A stretch of 64,000 nucleotides of DNA from the NCBI GenBank assembly GCA_020632495.1, contig JACKFL010000005.1, positions 1,302,001-1,366,000 of the forward strand. Direction: 5' to 3'. The first letter of the stretch is position 1. Every line of letters begins with the position of its first letter. The notes beneath the pieces are model-generated. The model was not told where the DNA came from. It was given only the letters and a program-made list of their open reading frames with translations, and made no database searches. The stretch is from Candidatus Omnitrophota bacterium. GTDB taxonomy: Bacteria > Omnitrophota > Gorgyraeia > Zapsychrales > Zapsychraceae. Of this stretch, positions 30,858 to 38,236 are shown piece by piece. The translations under genes and the position numbers were made by a program.

Positions 30858-30914
30858 TTCAGGGGACACAATACCGGTTGCAGAGCGGCCGATCTACCTA
30901 TTGTGTCCCCTGAA
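30858..30914. repeat. 16-bp perfect inverted repeat (REP-like)
   Basis: TTCAGGGGACACAATA (30858-30873) and its exact complement TATTGTGTCCCCTGAA (30899-30914) surround a 25-base loop. The AGGGGACA core recalls REP-type hairpins moved by REP-associated tyrosine (Y1) transposases. It could also act as a bidirectional terminator for the secreted-protein gene. There is no T-run, and a promoter -35 follows immediately (30920), so transcription starts right behind it. Confidence 0.7.
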
Positions 30915-30919
30915 TTGTT

Positions 30920-30947
30920 TTGACGCCTATTTTTATGATGATATACT
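30920..30947 (+). promoter_or_regulatory. Promoter of the glycosidase-like fusion gene
   Basis: -35 TTGACG (30920-30925) and -10 TATACT (30942-30947), 16 bases apart, about 120 bases before the ATG at 31073. The leader has no obvious riboswitch; it contains only A/T-rich stretches such as AAATATAAATTAATCC. Confidence 0.6.
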
Positions 30948-31072
30948 ATTAGTACTAGTAGGCATCCCAGCCTGCCGGTATTCCCCAATCCTTCCCGAAG
31001 CATCCGACTTTAGTTCCCAAAATATAAATTAATCCGGCACGGATTATTTCTGTCTTTGAATGGTAACGTATT

Positions 31073-34027
31073 ATGTATAAATCATTTATGAAAAATAGAC
31101 CGGCGGCGGCGCTGGTGGCCGCGCTCTTTGGCGGGATGTCGGTCCTGCCTTCTCCGGCAGCGCTGGCCGCGACGCAGACGGTCCCGGTGCCGGAGCTGCC
31201 CGCGGTGGGGACACGCCTCATCCCGGGGGGAAGCGTGCAACCGGTCCAGCTGCGCGGGGTGAGCATCGATCCGGCGGAACCCCTGCGATTCGATTTTCTG
31301 ATTACCCCGGGGGCCGGCGCCCCGGCCGAAACGGAGCTTCGCGCCGAGTCGGAAAAGCTGATCAAATATTTCCTCGCCGCCCTGGCCGTGCCCGAAGACG
31401 AAATGTGGGTCAATCTTTCACCGTATGAAAGCGACCGGATTATTCCGTCGGCGTTGGGCCGCACCCTGATGGGCCGCGACATGCTCGCCCAGGATTACCT
31501 GCTCAAGCAACTCACCGCCTCACTTATTTATCCCGAAGACGAACTGGGTGAACGTTTCTGGGACCGCGTCCTGCGCCGCGCGCAACAGGAGTTCGGCACC
31601 ACGGCCGTTCCGCTGGACAGTTTCAACAAGGTGTGGATCGTCCCCGAACGCGCGGCCGTGCAGGTCCACGGCCAGGCCGTGTTCGTTACTGAGTGCCGGT
31701 TGAAGGTTATGCTTGAAGAAGACTACCTGGCGCTGGCCCATCACCACGGCGAGCGGCCGGGCGATCCGCATACGGCGGAGGATGTCACCGCGCCGGTGGT
31801 CAGAGATATCTTGCTGCCGGAGATCGAGGCTGAGGTGAATAACGGCGCGATCTTTGCCGAGCTGCGGCAGATTTTCCACGCCGTGATCCTGGCGGCCTGG
31901 TACAAACAGAATTTAAAAGAGAGTCTGCTCGGACAGGCCTACGCCGACCGCAGGGCTGTTAGCGGGATCGACGACAACGACCCGGCGGTGAATCAGGAGA
32001 TTTACGAGCGCTACGTTACCGCGCTGCGCCAGGGCGTGTTCGATTATATCCGGGAGGACTTCGATCCGGTAACCCGGCAGACCATGCCCCGGCGCTATGT
32101 CTCGGGCGGGGTGGACGCGCGCGTGGATGTGCGGACCGACGAGGCTGTATTATCGCGTCGAGATTTTCTGCGCGACCTCGGCGGGCTGCTTGTGGTCAGT
32201 GCGGCCATGGTGGCGGGTGTGCCCGCCTTCGGGCAGGATGACGCGCCCGGTGCGCGATTAGTGGCTCCCGGGGTACAAGACCGCGCGCAGCCGCTGCACT
32301 GGGGCGACCGCTCCGTGATGCTCGGCGAACAACAGCCCGGCATTGCGTATTATCATTCCCCGACGAATACTTATGTGAATCTGCTCGATGAAACCGAGGG
32401 GGGACAGGGAGAGGCCGCGCGCATCGCGGCGGCGGGTTTTCGGGTGATTAAGGTTTATACGACCAACCGCGATAACATCCTCGAACTCGAACGCGTGTCG
32501 CAGCGGATCTTCGCACAATACGGCCTGCGCACGATCGCGATCCTTTCTCCGCAGATCAACGGGACCATCCTCGATACTTCGCAGCGCACGTTGTGGGACA
32601 CCGTCAATTTTTATGTCGACCACCTGGGCAAACATCCTTGGATCGGTATCCAGCTGGGCAATGAAGACCACTATTATTTGCGCGGGGAACTGCTGGCCGG
32701 CGACGGCGGCATTCCGCTGACCAAGGCGGTGTATTACGCGCGGTACGATCAGATCGCCGGCGCGATCCGTGCGCGCTTGCGGCTGACCGCGGTGTTCACC
32801 GAACGGGACAAACCGATCCTGCTCGGCCAGGGCATTCGCATCGGGCATCGCGATGATTGGCGGCAGGAGCTCGACGAGACCGTCGGGTTTGTGCGCGGCA
32901 TGAGTAATATTACCGGGCTGGCCGTCAACGCCTACTTCGAGCCGGCGCCGTTATACGGTCCGGCACTGCAGTATCTGCGTCAACAGACGGGCATGACCGT
33001 CATCGTCGGCGAGTTCGGCCGTTCACGGCGGCACCTGACCCCGGCTTTGCAGCAGGCATTTAACCAGCAGGCATGGTCCGCGATCCGCGAGGCGATGCGC
33101 GGCGGGCATGCCGCCGGCGGGATTCTCTTTTCCTGGACCGACAAGGTCGCCGGTGATGAGGCGGCCGGCGCCAGCGCCAACTTCCGTTTATACGACCGTG
33201 AATTCGGTATCGGGTACGACGGGACGTCCGCTTATTATGACCAGACCGTCACGCCGGTGACGGCGATCCCGCGCGATCAATTCAACACCTCCGACGATAT
33301 GTTCTGGCGCGCCGTGCACAATCCGCGGTTGAACCGCGACTATCTGGTATGGTACACCCAGAGCCTGCAGGGCCGTGCCGCGGAACAACAGCGCGAGAAG
33401 ACGGAGCTGATCCGCCGGGCCGCGGCCGCCGGGCGATTGCTGACCGATGACGAGGTTAATCATTTTCACGATCTGAATTTTGTTGGGGAAGGCTTGTATC
33501 AGCTGGCGGTGACGGCGTTGTATGACGGCAACATCGATGAGGTCGAACGGCTGTATGATCAACTCTACGTCTATTATTCCGGCGCGCAGATGTATTACGG
33601 GCCGCGCAATTTCTGGGTGCCGTTCCGGAATCTCACCGCGCAGCTGGAGCTGATTCGTGACAGTACTGCGGATGAAGCCTTGCGCGAACGTCTGCGGTTG
33701 ATCCTCGGCGCCCGGCCGACGAACAACCGGCCGCGCACTTACCAGGACATCCGGCCCGACAATGCCGTGTTCGTATCGGACAATCCCGGGGGGATCGATT
33801 TTCATCCCGGCAATATGGATTTGACGACCGAAGGACACGGCATTCAATTCCCGGTCCCGGCGGTGAACCCGGTCGTGCCCATCGAAGACCTGCGCCCGGT
33901 CATCCTCAACATCGCCCCGGTCACCAGTCTGCCGTTGTTATTGGGAGAGAAGGAAACGCCGCAACCGAAGATAAGCCGCATCTCCGCGGACTTCTTCCGC
34001 TCAAGGGCGTTTCGTGCCGCTGAGTGA
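31073..34027 (+). CDS. Omnitrophota-type N-domain fused to a glycoside hydrolase-like domain with internal Tat motif
   Basis: 984 aa. Residues 1-30 are a signal peptide (a second ATG at 31088 would shorten it). Residues 60-350 are an Omnitrophota-typical domain, with LMGRDMLAQDYLLKQL, FGTTAVPLDSFNKVWI, ECRLKVMLEEDYLAL and HAVILAAWYKQNLKESLLGQ, of unknown function. Residues 363-390 read SRRDFLRDLGGLLVVSAAMV, a full twin-arginine signal inside the protein. Residues 400-800 form a TIM-barrel glycoside hydrolase of clan A type: GNEDHYY supplies the acid/base Glu and VIVGEFG the nucleophile Glu, an arrangement like GH5. A helical part (about 800-984) follows. It may be a fusion of two exported proteins. 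No strong ribosome binding site is seen. Glycan specificity is unknown. Confidence 0.8.
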   Translation: MYKSFMKNRPAAALVAALFGGMSVLPSPAALAATQTVPVPELPAVGTRLIPGGSVQPVQLRGVSIDPAEPLRFDFLITPGAGAPAETELRAESEKLIKYFLAALAVPEDEMWVNLSPYESDRIIPSALGRTLMGRDMLAQDYLLKQLTASLIYPEDELGERFWDRVLRRAQQEFGTTAVPLDSFNKVWIVPERAAVQVHGQAVFVTECRLKVMLEEDYLALAHHHGERPGDPHTAEDVTAPVVRDILLPEIEAEVNNGAIFAELRQIFHAVILAAWYKQNLKESLLGQAYADRRAVSGIDDNDPAVNQEIYERYVTALRQGVFDYIREDFDPVTRQTMPRRYVSGGVDARVDVRTDEAVLSRRDFLRDLGGLLVVSAAMVAGVPAFGQDDAPGARLVAPGVQDRAQPLHWGDRSVMLGEQQPGIAYYHSPTNTYVNLLDETEGGQGEAARIAAAGFRVIKVYTTNRDNILELERVSQRIFAQYGLRTIAILSPQINGTILDTSQRTLWDTVNFYVDHLGKHPWIGIQLGNEDHYYLRGELLAGDGGIPLTKAVYYARYDQIAGAIRARLRLTAVFTERDKPILLGQGIRIGHRDDWRQELDETVGFVRGMSNITGLAVNAYFEPAPLYGPALQYLRQQTGMTVIVGEFGRSRRHLTPALQQAFNQQAWSAIREAMRGGHAAGGILFSWTDKVAGDEAAGASANFRLYDREFGIGYDGTSAYYDQTVTPVTAIPRDQFNTSDDMFWRAVHNPRLNRDYLVWYTQSLQGRAAEQQREKTELIRRAAAAGRLLTDDEVNHFHDLNFVGEGLYQLAVTALYDGNIDEVERLYDQLYVYYSGAQMYYGPRNFWVPFRNLTAQLELIRDSTADEALRERLRLILGARPTNNRPRTYQDIRPDNAVFVSDNPGGIDFHPGNMDLTTEGHGIQFPVPAVNPVVPIEDLRPVILNIAPVTSLPLLLGEKETPQPKISRISADFFRSRAFRAAE

Positions 34028-34032
34028 GCCGG

Positions 34033-34431
34033 CTAGCCGTCCGCGATAAATTTCACCCAGACCTCCCGCGAGCGCGGGCCGTCGAATTCCATAAAGTAAA
34101 TTCCCTGCCATTGCCCGAGCATCAAGCGGCCGTCTTCCACAATAAAGGTTTGCGAGAAATTGAACAGCCCGCCCTTGATATGCGAATCGCTGTTGCCTTC
34201 GGCGTGATCGAAGCCGGCGTTTTGCGGGACGAGGCCCTTGAGGAAACGCAGCATGTCCGACTTCACGTCCGGGTCGTAGTTCTCGTTGACCGAAATCGCG
34301 GCGGTGGTGTGGGGGGAGTAGACCACGAGGATCCCGGAGCCGGCGTCTTGTTCCAATAACCACGCCTGCAGGTTCCGGGTCAGATCGATGATCTCATCGC
34401 GTTTATGAGTCTTGACTTTGATTCTGTGCAT
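34033..34431 (-). CDS. yjbQ: YjbQ-family (UPF0047) protein
   Basis: 132 aa, the usual size of the family, with motifs HTTAAISVNENYDPDV, HAEGNSDSHIKGG, LGQWQGIYFMEFDGPRSREV. E. coli YjbQ shows weak thiamine-phosphate synthase activity, and the conserved His/Glu cluster binds a phosphate or metal; the physiological role is not settled. The annotated start is the ATG at 34431; a longer reading frame upstream has no support. A TATAAT on the minus strand lies only six bases before this ATG and there is no Shine-Dalgarno, so the mRNA may be leaderless. Transcribed divergently from the glycosyltransferase gene at 34481. Confidence 0.9.
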   Translation of the reverse strand: MHRIKVKTHKRDEIIDLTRNLQAWLLEQDAGSGILVVYSPHTTAAISVNENYDPDVKSDMLRFLKGLVPQNAGFDHAEGNSDSHIKGGLFNFSQTFIVEDGRLMLGQWQGIYFMEFDGPRSREVWVKFIADG

Positions 34432-34437
34432 GAGGGG

Positions 34438-34445
34438 ATTATAAT
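34438..34445. promoter_or_regulatory. Overlapping divergent -10 boxes (ATTATAAT)
   Basis: The 8-base palindrome ATTATAAT carries TATAAT on both strands: plus 34440-34445, for the glycosyltransferase, and minus 34443-34438, for yjbQ. The two RNA polymerases cannot both bind, so the two genes must compete for transcription. -35 matches on both sides are poor (TTTGAT at 34417-34422 for plus). Confidence 0.45.
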
Positions 34446-34480
34446 GGAAGCCGGCCAAAAAATAAACCCGGTCGTTGTCC

Positions 34481-36016
34481 ATGACCAAATATCGAGACGT
34501 TGTTATCTGCCTGCTCCTGTTCGCGGGCAGCCTGTTGCCGCGGCTGCTGTTGATCAGTAAGGGGCCGTTCACCCCGGACGCGCTGAACCTGGCGATCATC
34601 GCGGAGCAGACCCTGCTGACCGGCCAGCTGCACGCGCAGTACGGGACTGGTTATCCCTTGCTGGTCCTGATCACCGCCGGGTTCGTGGGGCTGGCCAAAC
34701 TAATCGGTCTTGCCGATCCGGTCACCGGCGCGAACCTGATGGGCGTGACCTGCGGCGCGCTGAGTGTGCCGGTGCTTTATGTGTTCGTGCGCCGTATTCT
34801 CGACCGGCCCGCGGCGATCATGAGCGCGGTGCTGTTCTCGCTGTCACCGATCTATTTCGGTACGTCCGTGTACGGCACCGGACAGGCGGCGGAACATATT
34901 TTCCTGGGCGGCGGTTTGATCCTGTTATGGGAATACGCCCGCGGCGGCCGCTGGCGCACGCTGGCCGCGGCAGCCTTGGTGTTCGGCCTGATGGGCGCGG
35001 TACGGCTGCAGGACTTGGCCTTTGTCAGCCCGGCGATTGTCTTCTTCCTGGTGTTCGTCCGTCCGGCGGACGGCGCAGCGGGGCGCGGGGCCTGGTCACG
35101 GAGGCTGCGCGAGGTTTTATTCCTCGGCGCGATTGTAGGCGCCGTCATCGTTCTTTTTCATCTGCCGTTGTTGCTGGGACCGAACCGCAGCGATTATGCG
35201 ACCCGCTATCACCGCTTCCAGTCGGCGACGTTTATGAGCGGGCACTTCGGGATACGGACCTACATGTTCGGTCAGTTCCGCACGTGGCTGACGCAGAACT
35301 TCTCGGTGCTGGGATTGACCGCCATACTACTCGGCTTTTTGCTGTTGATGGCACGCCGGTCGCGTTTGGGGTTGTTTTTGCTGATTTGGATCTGCGGACC
35401 GTTGATCTTTTATCTGCTGATCGACACCACCATCCCGCGGCTGATGGTGATTGTCCTGCCGCCGCTGTGCGTGGCGGCCGGTTACCTGCTCGGATTTTTC
35501 TACGGACGCGGCAGCGTGATCAGCCGGATCGTGAGCGCGGGGCTGTGCGCCTTGATCGGATTCATGATGTTCATGGAGGTCCTGCCCTATGTGAAGTTCC
35601 GGCATGAGCACGCGCTGGTCCCGGAGATGGTGCGCTGGGTGCGCGCGCAGGTCCCGGAGGATGCCCGTATGATCCTGCTCGACGAGCATTTATTCTACGA
35701 GCACTACGGGGATTTCCCGGTACTCAGCCGGCCGCGGCCGCGCGGGCCGGGTTACACAGAGCGGCTGGAAATGTTTGAGGCGCAGCTGAAAGAATTGTCT
35801 GCCCGCGGGGTGCCGGTGTATGCCACGGGCGTGGGAATCTACAGCGACGACGCGCAGCAGCGTTTCGCGGGATTCCTTAAGGATCGTTACACATTTCACG
35901 TGATCGGTGCGCCGTTCTTCGAGGACTGGCATCACGGGGAATTGAAGAATTTCATTTTTCGCAATATCGTGATCCGCCTGTCGCCGAAGCCAGGCACGGG
36001 CGCGGTCGATCAATAA
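34481..36016 (+). CDS. GT39/GT83-like membrane glycosyltransferase (GT-C fold)
   Basis: 511-aa inner-membrane protein with about 10-11 helices, typical of the dolichyl/polyprenyl-phosphate mannosyltransferase group (ArnT-, PMT- and GT39-like). The N-terminal helix is followed by the acidic loop KGPFTPDALNL, which has the Asp of the GT-C catalytic loop, and by the Tyr/Pro/Gly segment YGTGYPLLV. The long periplasmic C-terminal part (about 375-511) follows the last helix. It would transfer sugar from a polyprenyl-phosphate carrier to an exported acceptor; donor and acceptor are unknown. The in-frame TTG six bases upstream is less likely than the ATG at 34481. The tRNA follows its stop by 6 bases. 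Confidence 0.75.
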   Translation: MTKYRDVVICLLLFAGSLLPRLLLISKGPFTPDALNLAIIAEQTLLTGQLHAQYGTGYPLLVLITAGFVGLAKLIGLADPVTGANLMGVTCGALSVPVLYVFVRRILDRPAAIMSAVLFSLSPIYFGTSVYGTGQAAEHIFLGGGLILLWEYARGGRWRTLAAAALVFGLMGAVRLQDLAFVSPAIVFFLVFVRPADGAAGRGAWSRRLREVLFLGAIVGAVIVLFHLPLLLGPNRSDYATRYHRFQSATFMSGHFGIRTYMFGQFRTWLTQNFSVLGLTAILLGFLLLMARRSRLGLFLLIWICGPLIFYLLIDTTIPRLMVIVLPPLCVAAGYLLGFFYGRGSVISRIVSAGLCALIGFMMFMEVLPYVKFRHEHALVPEMVRWVRAQVPEDARMILLDEHLFYEHYGDFPVLSRPRPRGPGYTERLEMFEAQLKELSARGVPVYATGVGIYSDDAQQRFAGFLKDRYTFHVIGAPFFEDWHHGELKNFIFRNIVIRLSPKPGTGAVDQ

Positions 36017-36022
36017 CTTTGG

Positions 36023-36096
36023 GGGCCCGTAGCTCAGTTTGGGAGAGCGTCTGGTTCGCAATCAGAAGGTCAGGGGTTCGATCCCCCTCGGGTCCA
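36023..36096 (+). tRNA. tRNA-Ala (anticodon CGC)
   Basis: Cloverleaf of 74 nt: acceptor GGGCCCG/CGGGTCC with discriminator A36096, D-arm GCTC..GAGC, anticodon stem TCTGG/TCAGA with loop TTCGCAA (anticodon CGC at the 34-36 positions), and T-arm AGGGG TTCGATC CCCCT. The G3:U70 pair (G36025, T36093), the main alanine identity element, is present. CCA is not encoded. The only alanine codon it reads directly is GCG. It sits between the glycosyltransferase and GGCT genes, 6 bases from the former and 14 from the latter, without a promoter of its own that I can see. Confidence 0.97.
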
Positions 36097-36110
36097 CATT
36101 CTTAATTATT

Positions 36111-36611
36111 ATGCTTTATTTCGCCTACGGTTCCAACATGTCGGTCAAGCGTCTGCGGGCGCGGATCTCTTCGGCGCGGGTGGTGTGCACGGCCACACTG
36201 CCCGGGTACGAGCTCCGATTTCACAAGCACGGCGACGACGAATCGGCCAAGTGCGATGCGGCCGCGGCAGGCGCGGCGGCGGAGGTGATCGGCGTCCTGT
36301 ACGATATTCATACTGCCGACAAGGTTATTCTCGACAAGATCGAAGGGGTGGGCGCGGGATACCAACAGAAGACGGTGGCTGTCATGACCGGCATCGGGAT
36401 GCCGATGGAGGCAATGACGTACGTCGCCACGCGCATCAATCCGGACCTGAAGCCGTTTGTGTGGTATAAAGAACACGTCCTGCGCGGCGCCCGCGAACAC
36501 GGGCTGCCGGCGACGTATATCGATTTTATTAATGCGGTCGAAGCCATGGCCGATCCGCGTCCCGAACGTCATCGCCAGGAAGTGGCTATCTACGGCGCCC
36601 CGCGCTGGTAA
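36111..36611 (+). CDS. Gamma-glutamylcyclotransferase (GGCT/AIG2) family protein
   Basis: 166-aa protein starting MLYFAYGSNMSVKRLRAR, the glycine-loop substrate-binding signature of the gamma-glutamyl cyclotransferase-like fold, with the later LDKIEGVGAGYQQ supplying the conserved acidic residue. Members convert gamma-glutamyl amino acids to 5-oxoproline, which the 5-oxoprolinase at 51205 could recycle to glutamate. The start ATG at 36111 is 14 bases after the tRNA 3' end and has no Shine-Dalgarno; the longer reading frame through the tRNA is rejected. The next gene follows at 6 bases. Confidence 0.88.
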   Translation: MLYFAYGSNMSVKRLRARISSARVVCTATLPGYELRFHKHGDDESAKCDAAAAGAAAEVIGVLYDIHTADKVILDKIEGVGAGYQQKTVAVMTGIGMPMEAMTYVATRINPDLKPFVWYKEHVLRGAREHGLPATYIDFINAVEAMADPRPERHRQEVAIYGAPRW

Positions 36612-36617
36612 CTGCTT

Positions 36618-36938
36618 ATGCCGTCCATCATTTATCAGGGAAAACGAATCCAGGTCCGCGCCGGCGCGAACCTGCGCCGCGCGCTGCTGAAGACGCGCTG
36701 CGAGGTGTACAATGAAGAGGCCCGCCTGCTCAATTGCCGCGGCAACGGGATGTGCGGGACATGCGCCGTCAGGATCGAAGGCGAGGTCAGCCCCATGACC
36801 GAGCGTGAACGCCGGCGTCTCGGCTTTTGGCCGCATAAAAAAGATTCGGGACTGCGCCTGGCGTGCCAGTGCGAAGTCCTGGGCGATCTGAAGATCACCA
36901 AGATGCCCGGGTTCTGGGGGCAGAAGACAGATGAATGA
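36618..36938 (+). CDS. 2Fe-2S ferredoxin-like protein
   Basis: 106-aa soluble protein with a plant-type ferredoxin Cys spacing, Cys40-x5-Cys46-x2-Cys49 and a fourth Cys83 (LNCRGNGMCGTCAVRI, LACQC). N-terminal YQGKRIQVRAGANL is the beta strand and helix of the fold. It would carry electrons, but no partner is encoded beside it. It overlaps the hydrolase gene by 8 bases and follows GGCT by 6, so all three are one operon. Confidence 0.9.
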   Translation: MPSIIYQGKRIQVRAGANLRRALLKTRCEVYNEEARLLNCRGNGMCGTCAVRIEGEVSPMTERERRRLGFWPHKKDSGLRLACQCEVLGDLKITKMPGFWGQKTDE

Positions 36939-37755
36939 TGACGGGCAAATGACCGTGGCCGTCGTTCACGGCATCGGCGTGTCCGAACCCGGTTATGCCG
37001 TGGAGCTGATCGCCGGCATCCGGCGTGAATTCATCGCCGCGTTGCGCCGGGAAAATCTCAACCCGCCGGACCCGCTGCCGCTCACCTTCATCGAGATCGT
37101 GTGGGACGACATCGTCGCCGAGCAGCAACGGGAGTTGAGTGAGCGCCTCAAATCCGGACTCGAACGCTGGCGCGAACCAACCGTGTGGGAAAAGTGGTTC
37201 GCCCCCTTGTTGGCCCCTCTCCAAAAAGGCGCGCGCTGGCTGCGCACCGATTTTGCCGCCCAATACATCAGTGATGTAATCGCCTACCGCAATCCGCTGG
37301 TCTACGAAAAAATTCAGCAGCGCATCCTGGGAAGGTTGGAGGAAGGCGACGGACCGCTGACCTTCGTCGCCCACAGCCTCGGCACGGTGATTACCTCCGA
37401 TCTGATTTATGACCGTTGTGAAAGCGGAAGCGGTTTTCCCGGATATACCATGACCAATTTCTTTACGTTGGGATCCCCTCTTGCCGTGTTCGCGCTGCGC
37501 TACGGCGCGGATGCCTTTGCCTCGCCGGTCCATATGGAAGATCCGGACGGACGCTGGATCAATATTCTGGACCGGGACGATCCGATCGCCTATCCGCTCA
37601 AGCCGCTTAACGCCGCTTACGACCGGGCCGTGGAAAAAGACGCCGAGGTCGACACCGGCCTGTTCGGGATCGCCCATGTCAAATACTGGAAGAATCCCGC
37701 CACCCAACGCATCATCGCGGCCAAATTGGCCGCGGACTACCGCCGCCGCCGTTAA
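36931..37755 (+). CDS. Alpha/beta-hydrolase fold protein
   Basis: 274 aa. VAVVHGIG (residues 9-16) is the oxyanion strand turn, and FVAHSLGTVITSD carries the nucleophile elbow with Ser149, followed by the substrate cap region and FFTLGSPLAVFALRYG, typical of lipase-like hydrolases (PGAP1 or DUF676-like). The C-terminal acid and His are expected around NILDRDDPIAYPL and FGIAHVKYW (His). It is the last gene of the GGCT-ferredoxin-hydrolase operon, which ends at the terminator at 37813. Substrate unknown. The first ATG overlaps the ferredoxin gene and is the only suitable start. Confidence 0.85.
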   Translation: MNDDGQMTVAVVHGIGVSEPGYAVELIAGIRREFIAALRRENLNPPDPLPLTFIEIVWDDIVAEQQRELSERLKSGLERWREPTVWEKWFAPLLAPLQKGARWLRTDFAAQYISDVIAYRNPLVYEKIQQRILGRLEEGDGPLTFVAHSLGTVITSDLIYDRCESGSGFPGYTMTNFFTLGSPLAVFALRYGADAFASPVHMEDPDGRWINILDRDDPIAYPLKPLNAAYDRAVEKDAEVDTGLFGIAHVKYWKNPATQRIIAAKLAADYRRRR

Positions 37756-37812
37756 CTCCCCCGGCAAAACTCCCTAAACGACTGATAATAATGTAGATAT
37801 GACCACATCGGC

Positions 37813-37834
37813 GGCCGGAAAACGGCCTTTTTTT
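37813..37834 (+). terminator. Intrinsic terminator after the hydrolase operon
   Basis: GGCCG (37813-37817) pairs with CGGCC (37823-37827) around GAAAA, followed by seven T (37828-37834). It closes the operon of GGCT, ferredoxin and hydrolase. Confidence 0.85.
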
Positions 37835-37837
37835 ATA

Positions 37838-37866
37838 TTCTTAACTATACGCTAACAGCGTATAAT
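37838..37866 (+). promoter_or_regulatory. Promoter and palindromic operator of the HTH gene
   Basis: TATAAT (37861-37866) is the -10, with TTCTTA (37838-37843) 17 bases upstream as a weak -35. The perfect palindrome TATACGCT-AAC-AGCGTATA (37846-37864) covers the spacer and most of the -10, the typical place of an operator for an antitoxin-type or XRE autorepressor encoded just downstream. Confidence 0.8.
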
Positions 37867-37906
37867 AATTTCATAAGATTAATCATTCCAACATGAAGGA
37901 GGAATC

Positions 37907-38188
37907 ATGAAATCCAATCCGCAACTCATCCACAGAGAAGGCGTGCAACGGGTACGCCGCAACCGCTGGGAGCCGTGTGACGCGGTGACCGCCGCGCAGA
38001 TCAAACTGATCCGCAAACGTCTGAAGGTCTCACAGTCGCAGTTCGCCTTTTTAATCGGCGTTAAGATGGCCACCCTGCAGAACTGGGAGCAGGGACGCAC
38101 CAAGCCGGAAGGTCCGGCGCAGACACTGCTGCGCGTGATCGCCCACGATCCGAACATCGTCATGGAGGCGCTGTACCCGCGCGCGTAA
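37907..38188 (+). CDS. XRE/HigA-like (NadS-type) HTH regulator, orphan
   Basis: 93-aa DNA-binding protein. The HTH_XRE domain is IKLIRKRLKVSQSQFAFLIGV with KMATLQNWEQG as recognition helix, and the tail RTKPEGPAQTLLRVIAHDP is the NadS/HigA antitoxin signature. AAGGAGGA (37896-37903) is an excellent ribosome binding site. No toxin gene (HigB/RelE-like) is found on either side, and the neighbours are unrelated, so it looks like an orphan antitoxin or a local repressor. The palindrome overlapping its promoter predicts autorepression. The giant LamG gene starts 48 bases further on, with no promoter or terminator in between, and may be co-regulated. Confidence 0.9.
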   Translation: MKSNPQLIHREGVQRVRRNRWEPCDAVTAAQIKLIRKRLKVSQSQFAFLIGVKMATLQNWEQGRTKPEGPAQTLLRVIAHDPNIVMEALYPRA

Positions 38189-38236
38189 CAGGAAACGGAA
38201 TGGTGAAACCTAACCGACAATCCGGACCCGGACCGC

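Noticed and set aside
36039..36110. Longer start for the GGCT gene within the tRNA
   Set aside because: Those codons read the tRNA itself; the family starts at the MLYFAYGSN motif at 36111.
36895..37767. Minus-strand frame of 290 codons
   Set aside because: The plus-strand alpha/beta hydrolase there has the HGIG and AHSLG motifs; the minus frame has nothing comparable.
37907..38188. Complete toxin-antitoxin pair
   Set aside because: No second small gene with a toxin fold is present on either side or strand.
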